A stretch of DNA of 64,000 nucleotides from NCBI RefSeq assembly GCF_016461785.1, contig NZ_JAEMUH010000010.1, positions 1 to 64,000 of the forward strand. Reading direction: 5' to 3'. Made by a program: the position numbers and the translations under genes. Of this stretch, positions 1-9,300 are shown piece by piece. The notes below the pieces were generated by a model that worked only from the letters and a program-made list of their open reading frames with translations, was not told the origin of the DNA and made no database searches. The stretch comes from Marinomonas ostreistagni (lineage in GTDB: Bacteria > Pseudomonadota > Gammaproteobacteria > Pseudomonadales > Marinomonadaceae). Position 1 is the stretch's first letter. Each line of letters starts with the position of its first letter.

Positions 1-7
1 ATACACC

Positions 8-586
8 ATGAAAAAGATTTTCAAATATCTACCTATAGTTGCTTTACCTGCCATTGGTATGTCTTCTGCCTTTGCCCTAGAACAGGTAAACGGGTCTGCT
101 ACCGTTATTGTTCAGAACTCTTTTACTTTGCAAGAAGACACCGGCCTTGACTTTGGCACAGTTAGGGCTTCAGCGGACACAACAGGCACTACTGTTGCAA
201 CATTAACGCTTCCTGCTGACGGATCAGCCTCCTCTGTAGTGCAAGGAACGAACGCTACCATCCAATCGATTACTGCAGGCGCAGCCGCTACGTTCTCTAT
301 TAGTGCAGCAGCCCCTTCAACCGCCCTAACTCTAACACTACCTACCTCCACTTCCTTAACAACTGGCGGTGGTACAGCATCATTTACTGTCAACAATTTT
401 GTTGCGGAAGTAACAAGCGGACCGAGCAACGGCTCGACCTATGCTGCATCCAACCTTATTACCGATACAACAGGGGCAGTAACCTTCAGCGTAGGTGCCG
501 ATTTGGTAACCGACGCAACGACTCCAGCTGCTGACTACTTGAATGGTACATATACTGGTACTTACCAAGTTTCTGTTGACTATTAA
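8..586 (+). CDS. DUF4402 fimbrial-type subunit, first copy
   Basis: A 192-residue secreted protein with a clear signal peptide: Lys at 2-3, a hydrophobic core, and likely cleavage after Ala-Phe-Ala at residue 23. The mature part is rich in Thr, Ser, Ala and Gly and ends in Y-Q-V-S-V-D-Y, a terminal beta-strand pattern typical of DUF4402 proteins. DUF4402 members are found with periplasmic chaperones and ushers and are thought to be pilin-like structural subunits. The next three genes are a second DUF4402 protein, a chaperone and an usher, which supports that role. The high Thr/Ala content suits an abundant fibre subunit, so this is more likely the major subunit (inference). The gene starts only 8 bases into the window, so its promoter is not visible. 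Confidence 0.8.
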   Translation: MKKIFKYLPIVALPAIGMSSAFALEQVNGSATVIVQNSFTLQEDTGLDFGTVRASADTTGTTVATLTLPADGSASSVVQGTNATIQSITAGAAATFSISAAAPSTALTLTLPTSTSLTTGGGTASFTVNNFVAEVTSGPSNGSTYAASNLITDTTGAVTFSVGADLVTDATTPAADYLNGTYTGTYQVSVDY

Positions 587-596
587 CCAATCAGGT

Positions 597-1061
597 ATGC
601 GCGCGGTCAAAGCCAGCTTTGCTGTTGTTGCTGTTTTGTCTGTAGAAATTGCATGGGGTGATATTCTCGAAGTATCGCCCCTCGATTTCGGCACGATTGC
701 CGTTTCTCAGAACTCAACCCCGGGCCAAGTTGATGTAAGCTTTACTGGCCTTGTGAATTACACAGGCGGCATTTATGGCATTACGCCCCCCACTAGAGGG
801 GAGTTTTTTTTAAGCAATTTTCCATCAAATCAATCATTATTTATCACAAGTTCAAATATACAGGCGACAACCAATAGCGATATTACTTCACAGGATCAGT
901 TCACATTAGACAGTATCAATGTACCATCAGTAGTAACCACAGATGGTAGTGGAAGCGCCACTCTCTACGTCGGCGGCGTGTTAGAGACCTCTGCAGATGG
1001 AACGAATAATTATACAAATACTCGTTATACCATTTCCTATCAAATTTCAGTGAACTATTAA
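597..1061 (+). CDS. DUF4402 fimbrial-type subunit, second copy
   Basis: A 154-residue secreted protein. I start it at the ATG at 597, because the residues from there form a normal signal peptide (M-R-A-V-K then a hydrophobic run to Ala-Trp-Gly). A longer reading from 543 would overlap the preceding gene and bury the signal. It keeps the N-terminal L-D-F-G-T-I motif and the C-terminal Y-Q-I-S-V-N-Y strand, matching the L-D-F-G-T-V and Y-Q-V-S-V-D-Y of the first copy. The central region differs strongly, so this is a diverged paralogue and perhaps a minor or tip subunit (inference). It lies 10 bases after the first copy and 4 bases before the chaperone, with only a weak AGG as ribosome binding site. 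Confidence 0.75.
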   Translation: MRAVKASFAVVAVLSVEIAWGDILEVSPLDFGTIAVSQNSTPGQVDVSFTGLVNYTGGIYGITPPTRGEFFLSNFPSNQSLFITSSNIQATTNSDITSQDQFTLDSINVPSVVTTDGSGSATLYVGGVLETSADGTNNYTNTRYTISYQISVNY

Positions 1062-1065
1062 GACA

Positions 1066-1914
1066 ATGATGTATTTCAAATTGCACACTTTTTTTAAAAT
1101 AGTAATCCTTGTCACTTTAGGGCTAATCGTTGCCGCTCAAAGCTATGCGAGCTTACTTATCTCACCCGTGCGAACTGTATTAAGTGAGCGTGAACGGACC
1201 CAAATCATTACGCTCATTAACACTGGAAATGAGACACGAAGCTACCGAGTTGAATGGCGACAATTGATGGCTGTTCCTGAAGGAGGTTATCGAGAGTACA
1301 CGGAAGAAGAAAAGAAGCGTATTGCTGGACTTGAGAGAATAGCTCGAGTCACTCCAAAACAAGTTAGCTTGCAGCCAGGACAGCGACAATCTGTAAAAAT
1401 CCTACTGAGAAAACCAGAAAATTTAGCCGCAGGCGAATATCGATCGCACCTGAGTTTCGTTGCCCTACCTCTCAATACAGCGCCAGAAAATAACTCAGGT
1501 GAGAGCTCTATAAAGTTACAGTTGTTGATGAGCTATTCTATGCCAGTCATATATCGAGCTGGCTCCGTTATCGTTAACCCAGAAATCACAAACCTTTCTT
1601 TAGTTCATATCAAAGAATCTGGCGTCACTAATATCAAGGTTGATTTTTATCATGACGATTTATTTAGCACTCACGGCAGACTCGTAGCAATTTGGACCCC
1701 TAAAAATGGAACACCGCGACAAGTCGGTTTGTTAAATGGGTACAATTTTTATCCAGAAACTAAAAATGCAACGATTCAATTTCCATGGAAAGACTTTAAG
1801 TTAGCGCCAGGGTCACTCGAAGTACGATATGAAGGTCAAGGTGAGTACCATGGGCTACTACTAGCTCAGAAAACACTCACAATTACCCAACAGATGATCA
1901 ACTCGGTTAAGTAG
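1066..1914 (+). CDS. PapD-like periplasmic fimbrial chaperone
   Basis: A 282-residue protein with an N-terminal signal peptide (hydrophobic about residues 10-28). The mature N-terminus reads L-L-I-S-P-V-R-T-V-L, followed by I-T-L-I-N-T-G-N-E, the usual first Ig-like domain of pilus assembly chaperones. The stretch V-T-P-K-Q-V-S-L-Q-P-G-Q and then V-K-I-L-L-R-K-P matches the F1-G1 strand region used for donor-strand complementation. Such chaperones hold subunits in the periplasm and pass them to the usher. It starts with tandem ATG codons 4 bases after the second DUF4402 gene and ends 5 bases before the usher, so the four genes form one operon. The length is slightly above that of classical chaperones (about 230-250 residues). 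Confidence 0.85.
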   Translation: MMYFKLHTFFKIVILVTLGLIVAAQSYASLLISPVRTVLSERERTQIITLINTGNETRSYRVEWRQLMAVPEGGYREYTEEEKKRIAGLERIARVTPKQVSLQPGQRQSVKILLRKPENLAAGEYRSHLSFVALPLNTAPENNSGESSIKLQLLMSYSMPVIYRAGSVIVNPEITNLSLVHIKESGVTNIKVDFYHDDLFSTHGRLVAIWTPKNGTPRQVGLLNGYNFYPETKNATIQFPWKDFKLAPGSLEVRYEGQGEYHGLLLAQKTLTITQQMINSVK

Positions 1915-1919
1915 CGACC

Positions 1920-4865
1920 ATGCGAAGGCTCTACTTTCTAGCGCTTCTTTACTTTGCTTCTCAGCCATCTCTAGCTAATGAAGCTTTTGAACGTTTAAAA
2001 GCAAAATATCAAGCTCTTCAAAGTGGGCAGATAGAACTTCCAAGCCTGTCTTCTTCTGCCGTAACATCAAGTAACAAACGTAGTGTTAGTGATGTGACTG
2101 CTATTCCGAGTGGAGAAGAACTTATACTAGAGGTTCAACTTGGTAAACTAGTGCTAGGGCAAGTCTTTGGCTTCAAAACAGACTCTTCGGTGAAATTAAG
2201 CCTCACTGACATGAGCAGAGCTTTCGACTTCGTTATTGAAAGCGATACTGAAAACAATAACGCTTCAGGATGGGTTCGAACTCCTGACAGTACTTTTGAA
2301 CTTAAACGCACAAACAATGGGGAGTGGTCAGTTTTAAGTAATGGCTCAACCACAATTTACCCAGATCAAAGCATTCAATTAGAAGATGATTTTTATATAG
2401 ACCTAGCATTATACCAAACATGGTTTGATCTCAGTTTTGATGTAAATTACAGCACTTTAATCATCAAAACCCAAAGCAATATCCCACTTCCAGTAGAGCA
2501 AAGATTAGCTCGAGAACAACGCTCTAAAGATCTCTACCAAACTAGTAATACTACTCATGCAACATTACTAGAACATGACTACCAGCCTTTATCAAAGCCC
2601 CTTCTTGACATGCAAGGCTCAATCAACGTTCGTGACAGTGACACTAGTCATAATCTATCCATTCTAGGAACAAATGATATAGCCTATTTTAATACGCAGT
2701 ATTATCTTGCCGTTGACGAGGATAGTAATATCGATTCAGCTCGTCTATCAGGCAGCCGCTATTCTAATGAAAATGATCTACTAGGGTTCATGAGAGCTTC
2801 TACGATAGAGTTTGGTGATATACGACCGACACAAATAAACACACTTCAAAGTAGTAATTTTAGCCTTGGTGCGAGATTAAGTAATAAACCACTTATCTAC
2901 AACGGGGGGAATAGCGTTGACCTGATAGGTAACATTCAGGCTGGTTGGGATATTGAGGTATATCGCAATCAACTATTTATAGACAGCCAGATCAATGTTT
3001 CAGGTGGACAATATGAGTTCCAAGACATACCACTTGTATACGGCTATAACAAAATTGAGCTCGTCTTCTATGGTCCGCAAGGACAAATTAATCGCGAAAC
3101 GAGTGATTATTACGTCAGCTCTACAGGGCAATCGGAAGGTGAGTTCATCTATGACATATCGATCATTGATGAGGGCGAAAGTATATTTGAGCAAAACCAG
3201 ACGAATAGCAATGATGATAACGGTTTAAGCACACTTATAAGGGCTGATTACGGCATCACTGATTGGTGGTCTGTTAACATTGGCTCCCAGCTCTACCACC
3301 AACAAGGCATCTCATCATTTGATAAGCATGCATTAGGTACAGAAATTTCTTTATTCGGCTCAGCACTTCTATCAGTCAACACTATAGAAGAGGAAAACGG
3401 GGACTTTGATCGACGCTATCAGGTTGATACAAGCCTTTTAGATCAGTCGATTAGCTTCACCACACGCTCTTATCAGACGACCGATAAAGATGGCGATGTC
3501 GATGCCTTTAAGTCCCAAGAGTTAAGGTTGTCTGGTGCAGCTCCATCTCTAAAATTGTCCTATCAACAATCTATTGAACAAATACAAACCTCGGAAGATG
3601 AGGAGTATATTCGACTCATCAATCAACTCGGCACAAATATCAAAAATAGCTACTTATCAAATAGAATCACTTGGTCTAACTACGACGATGCTGAGACCAT
3701 AGGCGACTGGCAAATACAGCGCTATTTAAACGAATACTTTGTTAGATTAGGAAATAATTACTCTGTCTCACCTGAATTCGATATCAATTCATTCTTTGCG
3801 GAAATCAGCGGAGAGATAAGTAACGACATTACAGGACGTATCCGATTTCTTCATGATTTTGACACCCAGTCTAGTGAAACGGCTCTTGTCACCAGCTGGC
3901 AACCTAATGAATTTAGCATTACGTCTAATCTAATTTATAACGAGCAAACGGGATGGCGAGCCTCACTTCTGGGACGAGTTGGCATTGGTTTGAGCCAAGA
4001 TAACAATGCTTTTTTTACAAATAAATCACTGTCATCTCAAGGCACTCTTTCTGCTAGGGTTTTCTTCGATAAAAATAATAACGGTCGTTTTGACAAAGGT
4101 GACTCCCCCCTTGAAGATGTAGAAGTCGAAACAACTCAAAATCGAAGGAGAGCAACAACCAATTCTCAAGGTGTTGCAATTTTGACATCTTTGCCTAGCT
4201 ATCAAAAAACCGATATCAAAATTGACCTCAGCAAACAAATAGAAGGTTTCTTAGTTCGCGCTGACGCAGGCGTTTCAATTGCACCGAGGCCAGGGGCTTT
4301 ACAGACTATAGATATCCCTGTAGTAAAGTCTTTAGAAATTGAAGGCTACGTGAAGGAGCTACAACAAAACGGTAACTTAGCGAACAAAGCGCGTGTTCCA
4401 CTATTATTGAAAGACTCATCTGGTGCAATTATCAAAGAAGTGACCAGTGAATTTGACGGCTATTTCTTAATAACGGAGATTGTCCCTAAGCCCTATACAC
4501 TTGAAATTGACCCAACTTACCTACGTAATTTTAATTACCAACAAGGTACATCAATCACTTTAGGCGGAAGTGAGACTGGCGTTCTAGCAAACCAGAACCT
4601 GACACTTCGTAAAGCATTCGAATTAAAGGGCTTTAGTGCTGAATTGGCATTATTCTCTCGTCTTGAGTCACTAAGAAGTTACTGGCAAATTTTATCCCAA
4701 CGCTTCCCAAACATAGTTAAACAACGTTATTTCTACTCAAAGACGGACTCAGGCTATCAGCTGTATGTTGGTTTTGATGAGAAACCACAGCAAGCAAATA
4801 GCATCTGCACTGAACTTAATGCTGGGAAGATAATGTGCTCTGTGAAAGCTATTACTCGTCGTTAG
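1920..4865 (+). CDS. Usher-like outer-membrane protein with C-terminal SPOR-like region
   Basis: A 981-residue exported protein with signal peptide (about 1-19). The region after about residue 60 (L-E-V-Q-L-G-K-L-V-L) resembles the N-terminal domain of alternative ushers encoded beside DUF4402 and chaperone genes. The middle (about 225-700) is rich in alternating polar and hydrophobic strands, as in a beta-barrel. Residues 717-728 read D-K-N-N-N-G-R-F-D-K-G-D, a calcium-loop-like motif at the start of an Ig/carboxypeptidase-regulatory-like domain; a second such domain follows at about 805-890. The last 75 residues look like a SPOR peptidoglycan-binding fold (F-S-A-E-L-A-L-F-S ... Y-Q-L-Y-V-G-F). 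It probably secretes and anchors the DUF4402 fibre. The usher assignment is by context and resemblance, the SPOR tail by pattern. Confidence 0.7.
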   Translation: MRRLYFLALLYFASQPSLANEAFERLKAKYQALQSGQIELPSLSSSAVTSSNKRSVSDVTAIPSGEELILEVQLGKLVLGQVFGFKTDSSVKLSLTDMSRAFDFVIESDTENNNASGWVRTPDSTFELKRTNNGEWSVLSNGSTTIYPDQSIQLEDDFYIDLALYQTWFDLSFDVNYSTLIIKTQSNIPLPVEQRLAREQRSKDLYQTSNTTHATLLEHDYQPLSKPLLDMQGSINVRDSDTSHNLSILGTNDIAYFNTQYYLAVDEDSNIDSARLSGSRYSNENDLLGFMRASTIEFGDIRPTQINTLQSSNFSLGARLSNKPLIYNGGNSVDLIGNIQAGWDIEVYRNQLFIDSQINVSGGQYEFQDIPLVYGYNKIELVFYGPQGQINRETSDYYVSSTGQSEGEFIYDISIIDEGESIFEQNQTNSNDDNGLSTLIRADYGITDWWSVNIGSQLYHQQGISSFDKHALGTEISLFGSALLSVNTIEEENGDFDRRYQVDTSLLDQSISFTTRSYQTTDKDGDVDAFKSQELRLSGAAPSLKLSYQQSIEQIQTSEDEEYIRLINQLGTNIKNSYLSNRITWSNYDDAETIGDWQIQRYLNEYFVRLGNNYSVSPEFDINSFFAEISGEISNDITGRIRFLHDFDTQSSETALVTSWQPNEFSITSNLIYNEQTGWRASLLGRVGIGLSQDNNAFFTNKSLSSQGTLSARVFFDKNNNGRFDKGDSPLEDVEVETTQNRRRATTNSQGVAILTSLPSYQKTDIKIDLSKQIEGFLVRADAGVSIAPRPGALQTIDIPVVKSLEIEGYVKELQQNGNLANKARVPLLLKDSSGAIIKEVTSEFDGYFLITEIVPKPYTLEIDPTYLRNFNYQQGTSITLGGSETGVLANQNLTLRKAFELKGFSAELALFSRLESLRSYWQILSQRFPNIVKQRYFYSKTDSGYQLYVGFDEKPQQANSICTELNAGKIMCSVKAITRR

Positions 4866-4886
4866 CGTATAAATTCTAACGACGAG
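4855..4886. terminator. Perfect 11-bp hairpin between convergent genes
   Basis: CTCGTCGTTAG (4855-4865) and CTAACGACGAG (4876-4886) form a perfect 11-bp stem with a 10-base loop. The left arm contains the last codons and stop of the usher gene. It sits between two convergent genes and could end transcription in both directions, although there is no long T run on either side. Confidence 0.5.
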
Positions 4887-4892
4887 CCAGAC

Positions 4893-5621
4893 TTATAGAG
4901 ACAAGAACGGCTCACCTTTATAACGGGTCACTAAGCAATCCTGTTGCATTTGCTTGAGCATATTACAAAAGTCAACACTGTATGGTTTCTTAAGAAACGG
5001 GCCAACAATCAATTGGTAATAGGTTTTACCATTAATTTTATGCTGGTTAATCAGAGGCGCCGTGTCTGCAAACTCTTCAGCATAAGCTTGAGTAATGGCT
5101 TGCCAACCTTGAATGGCTTGTCTTTCTGAACCATAAGCCGCTAACTGAACACCATAATACTGAGCGTCTGATTTTGTATTCGATCCGCCCTGAAACTCTG
5201 CCGTTACCGCATTACTCGGCGGCGTTTGACGAAATGGCTTTTCTGGACGCTCATCTGAGGTGGAGATGGGGGGAGTCGAACCCATATCGCTGGAATCTTT
5301 GTTGATATCCGCTAACGCGGCAGAAGGTAAAACAGGTGCTTCATTTGCTTGCTGTACAGCTTCTGCTTCCGGCGCCATTTCTTGAGTTAAACTTTCACTG
5401 GATTCTGGCACCGTGTCTAATGTTTCTACTAAGAGCTTTAAATCTGTCTCAAGTGCTAGGATACGCTGTAGTTGAGGCTTCATATCCTCCCACTCTTTTT
5501 GCTGGGTTTTCAATGCATCCTGTAATTCTGCATTGGACATGGTTCCTTCTTTTTCAGAAGTAATAGTACAACCAACAAGTCCAATTACCCCAGCGCAAGC
5601 ACATAATAACTTAAGTCTCAT
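4893..5621 (-). CDS. SPOR-domain lipoprotein
   Basis: A 242-residue predicted lipoprotein. I start it at the ATG at 5621 because a G-rich Shine-Dalgarno (GGGGGA) lies just upstream and the N-terminus is then a proper lipoprotein signal: M-R-L-K-L-L, hydrophobic core, lipobox L-V-G-C with Cys18. A coiled-coil-like segment (about 30-75) and a Pro/Ser/Glu-rich linker follow. The last 80 residues are a SPOR domain (Y-Y-G-V-Q-L-A-A-Y-G ... Y-Q-L-I-V-G-P-F), a fold that binds denuded peptidoglycan. It is convergent with the usher gene, whose own C-terminus has the same pattern, including matching Cys residues in the last helix region. Its role is unknown; a link to the fibre system is inferred. Confidence 0.75.
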   Translation of the reverse strand: MRLKLLCACAGVIGLVGCTITSEKEGTMSNAELQDALKTQQKEWEDMKPQLQRILALETDLKLLVETLDTVPESSESLTQEMAPEAEAVQQANEAPVLPSAALADINKDSSDMGSTPPISTSDERPEKPFRQTPPSNAVTAEFQGGSNTKSDAQYYGVQLAAYGSERQAIQGWQAITQAYAEEFADTAPLINQHKINGKTYYQLIVGPFLKKPYSVDFCNMLKQMQQDCLVTRYKGEPFLSL

Positions 5622-5646
5622 ACATCCCCCTATCCTCTGAGACATA

Positions 5647-6063
5647 CTACGATATCACTAGGGCACTTGTCCCCCAAACCAATACCGCATAACGCAAAGA
5701 TTTACCAATAAAAATCCAAAACGCTGTTGCAAAACCATTCAATTTTGCCACGCCTGCCGCAAGACAAATGGCATCTCCAACCACTGGCAACCAGCTGAGT
5801 ACAAGTATCGGCATACCGTAACGGCTTACCCAGGTTTGAACTCTACTAAGTTGTTCTTTCGAAATAGGGAAAAAACGATGTCCTTGAAAACGTAAGAAAT
5901 ACCGTCCTAACCACCAATTTGTCATCCCTCCTAAAGTGTTGCCTATACTGGCAAAGAACCAAAGCAACAGTGAGTAGTCTGGTGTTTTACCAACCAGCCC
6001 TATCAACAAAACTTCAGAGCCCCCAGGCAACAAGGTTGCCGCTAAAAATGAAAATAGAAACAA
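5647..6063 (-). CDS. yqaA: YqaA family membrane protein (DedA/SNARE-associated type)
   Basis: A small integral membrane protein close to E. coli YqaA as I recall it: the core L-A-A-T-L-L-P-G-G-S-E, then G-N-T-L-G-G-M-T-N, then L-S-W-L-P-V-V-G-D, then G-K-S-L-R-Y. The annotated start is a TTG at 6063, but the same frame stays open for 19 more codons and reads V-P-E-L-F-S-L-F directly upstream, which also fits the family. No ATG, GTG or TTG exists in that extension. An ATT at 6105 has AGGAT at good spacing, so the true start may be ATT. The function of the family is poorly defined (membrane homeostasis or small-molecule transport). It lies just upstream of the SPOR lipoprotein gene on the same strand. 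Confidence 0.8.
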   Translation of the reverse strand: MFLFSFLAATLLPGGSEVLLIGLVGKTPDYSLLLWFFASIGNTLGGMTNWWLGRYFLRFQGHRFFPISKEQLSRVQTWVSRYGMPILVLSWLPVVGDAICLAAGVAKLNGFATAFWIFIGKSLRYAVLVWGTSALVIS

Positions 6064-6320
6064 GCTAAAGAGCTCAGGGACTAACTCTACAAGCGAATAT
6101 GTAATGATTACTATCCTATACTAATCTAAGTTTTGTATGGCTGCTGCGCCAATGACTCGTATTCTCTCATTAAAACATGATATTAATGACTTACTTGATA
6201 ACAAAGCCATTTTTACGACAAGAATCTTAAAAAGGCAGGGCTTAGGTCCTAATAGCCAATTAAGGTCTTAAACTTGCATAAGAAGTTTGAACGTAATTAA
6301 ACATAAAAGGGATCATTTTT

Positions 6321-9300
6321 ATGCCGCTTGATATTCCATCTGAGCTCGACTCCCTATATCAACATATTGATAAAGTCATTCTTTCTCGACAGCACCCAGT
6401 GACGGGCTTGTTCCCTGCCAGCACAAGCATCAATAATCATGGTGACTACACTGATGCTTGGGTACGAGATAATGTTTACTCAATACAAGCAGTTTGGGCC
6501 CTTTACCTTGCCTATAAACGCGCTTCAAATCCAAACAAAAGAACCCATGAGCTTGAATACGCCTGCATTAAAATGATGCGTGGGTTGTTATTTGCGATGA
6601 TGAGACAGTCTCACAAAGTAGAAGTATTCAAAGATACTTTAGACCCTAAAGATGCCTTGCATGCTAAATATGACACCAAAACAGGGTTAGAAGTTGTTGC
6701 TGATGATGCTTGGGGACATCTCCAAATTGATGCTACCAGTCTGTTTTTGTTAATGCTTGCTCAAATGACGAAGTCAGGTAGTACCTTAATCTATTCAAGG
6801 GATGAATTTAATTTTATCCAAAATCTAATTTATTACATCTCAAGAACCTATCGAACCCCTGACTTTGGTATTTGGGAGCGTGGAAACAAGGTCAATAACG
6901 GTAAGGCGGAAATTAATGCAAGCTCAGTAGGTATGGCTAAAGCTGCCTTAGAAGCGCTAGACGGTCTTAACCTTTTTGGCGACGAGGGCCCTGAGTGGGC
7001 CGTTGCGCACTCTTTTGCCGATGCCGTTGCCAGAGCAGGATCGGTACTCGAATCACTGTTACCAAAGGAATCTCGCTCTAAGGAAGTTGACGGCGCACTA
7101 TTAAGCATTATCAGTTACCCAGCTTTTGCCATAAATGATGAGAAACTAAAACGACGCACTCGCCAAGAAGTTCTAGACAAACTGGGCGGAAATTACGGTT
7201 GTAAACGATTTCTGTTAGACGGGCATCAGACCGTACTAGAAGATCATAATCGTATCTACTACGAATACGATGAGCTAATTAACTTTGAACATATCGAATC
7301 AGAGTGGCCCCTATTTTTCACCTATCTGTATATTGACCGGTTATTCGCACGCGACTGGGAAAGCGCAAACTACTACCGTTATCGCTTAGAAAGTTTAATG
7401 GTTGAGAAGGATGGAGAGCAGCTACTTCCAGAACTTTACTATGTCCCAGAAGAACATATCCTTGCAGAAAAATCGGCTCCGGGATCACAACCACGAGTGC
7501 CCAATGACAACCTCCCTCTTGTATGGGCCCAAAGTTTGTATTTAGTTGGGCGTATGCTGGATGACGAGTTAATTACGACAGATGACTTAGACCCTCTTGG
7601 CCTCCATAAAAAACAACACATCCAGCGGAATGTTAATATTTCCATGGTTGTCCTAGCAAAAAATAACAAAATTAAGCAACAATTGATGGATGCAGGTTGT
7701 TTATGCCAAACAATTGACGAGATAGCCCCTATTCAAGTAATCAGTTCGGAGCAACTAATCGAGCTGTATCGTAATGTCGGTGCATCGCCTGCATTGGGTC
7801 TTAGTGGACGTCCTAGCCGAGCTCTAAGCAGCTTAGCCAGCGCACAGCCGTTTGTTGTCAATGATCAACATTGCCTTTGCTTATCTTGGTTTCAGAACGA
7901 AGACAGAAATTACCGAAAAACCGACCCAGCACTGTTTGAACAACATATTCGCAATGAACTGTCTGTCATTTCTGACAGTTGGTATTACCCTGCTAATGCT
8001 GTTTTCGCCATTTTAATTGATGAAGCATTAGCAGAAATGAAAGGCGCATCAGGTTTATTCGAGTTTATTCGTAGCTTACAAAACAGAGAATTGAATGAGT
8101 TCCGTGTTCTTCCTCAATCGGCCAAGAATGCATTCAAATCAGGCAGCCGAAGGGTTATGAGTTTCACAATGCCTGATGGCCATGACTTAGGCGCTCAATT
8201 ACCCGTTTATGAGTCACCATGGCCCATATCAGAAAATCAAGACTCAAACATATATGACTACTCAAGCTGGAGCATAAGCCAACTTATTCAGCATTTACAG
8301 GAGCAGCCGACACTCAACGATGCGACTGAAATTCTATTACAATTAGGGCGTCGAAATGCGTTGCACGAGCAAATTCAGCCTACGCAAGGTGAGCAAATCA
8401 GCATTAAAAATGTTCTAGACTCAGTTTATACCAATGCTCTAATCCATAGGAACTGGTATTGCGCACGACAGCTTTACTCATTAATGCTTAAACCAACAAC
8501 AGACATGGCCACCCATGCTGCCGAAATCACTGTACGCCAACGCGTATTAATATTAGGTAAGCAAAGCGATAAGCAGATTCACATTACGACCCCCCTTCAT
8601 CATGATGAAGTGTACAAAGCCATAGAAATCAGCTCTGAATCGCTTCTAGGGCAAGTAGTATTTCATGAATTACTTGCTATCACTGGCACGCTAATGAAAA
8701 TTCACCCAGAATACTTTGCAGGTGTCCGTACCATTCGTTTGCATAACCTGGGGTTGCTATGCGCCCATAAGTTCGTTGATGAAGAAGACGATCAGATTGA
8801 TGTTGTGCAAGTGCTTGCGTCACGCTCCCCTATGTCTCTTTATGAAACACTCCGTCGCGTATTAATTGAAAAGCACAAAGAGTTCACTCATGTTGTCGCC
8901 AGCGTTCGCTACAATCATAGAATTGACTCGAAAGATGGACGTGCAAAAGACATCGATTGGTTTGATTGGCGCACTGGGCAAGGGTTAATTACCAAGCTTC
9001 CAGAAACCATGCTTTTACAGCTTTGGGACAGCCTTAACCAAACCAATCGAATTGTTTTTGGTGACCCTCAAAGTAACACCATCCTTGATAGCAAAAGAAC
9101 GCTAAGCTCAATGACACCTGGTGAGGATACATTCGCACTCCTGATCGAGACCCTAACATCAGATATTTCACCGAGTTGGTACAAATGTTTGATCTTTGAA
9201 GCGCTTTACGCATTTATCCAATTTTGCCAAAAGCATCCTGATGGTCACGTTATTGATGAAATAAATTTACCAGTTTTAGTTTCCAAAGCAGCACTCGATC

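Noticed and set aside
6270..6288. Dyad AAACTT-N7-AAGTTT upstream of the phosphorylase-kinase-like gene
   Set aside because: A 6-bp AT-rich repeat in an AT-rich leader is likely by chance, and there is no second site or known consensus.
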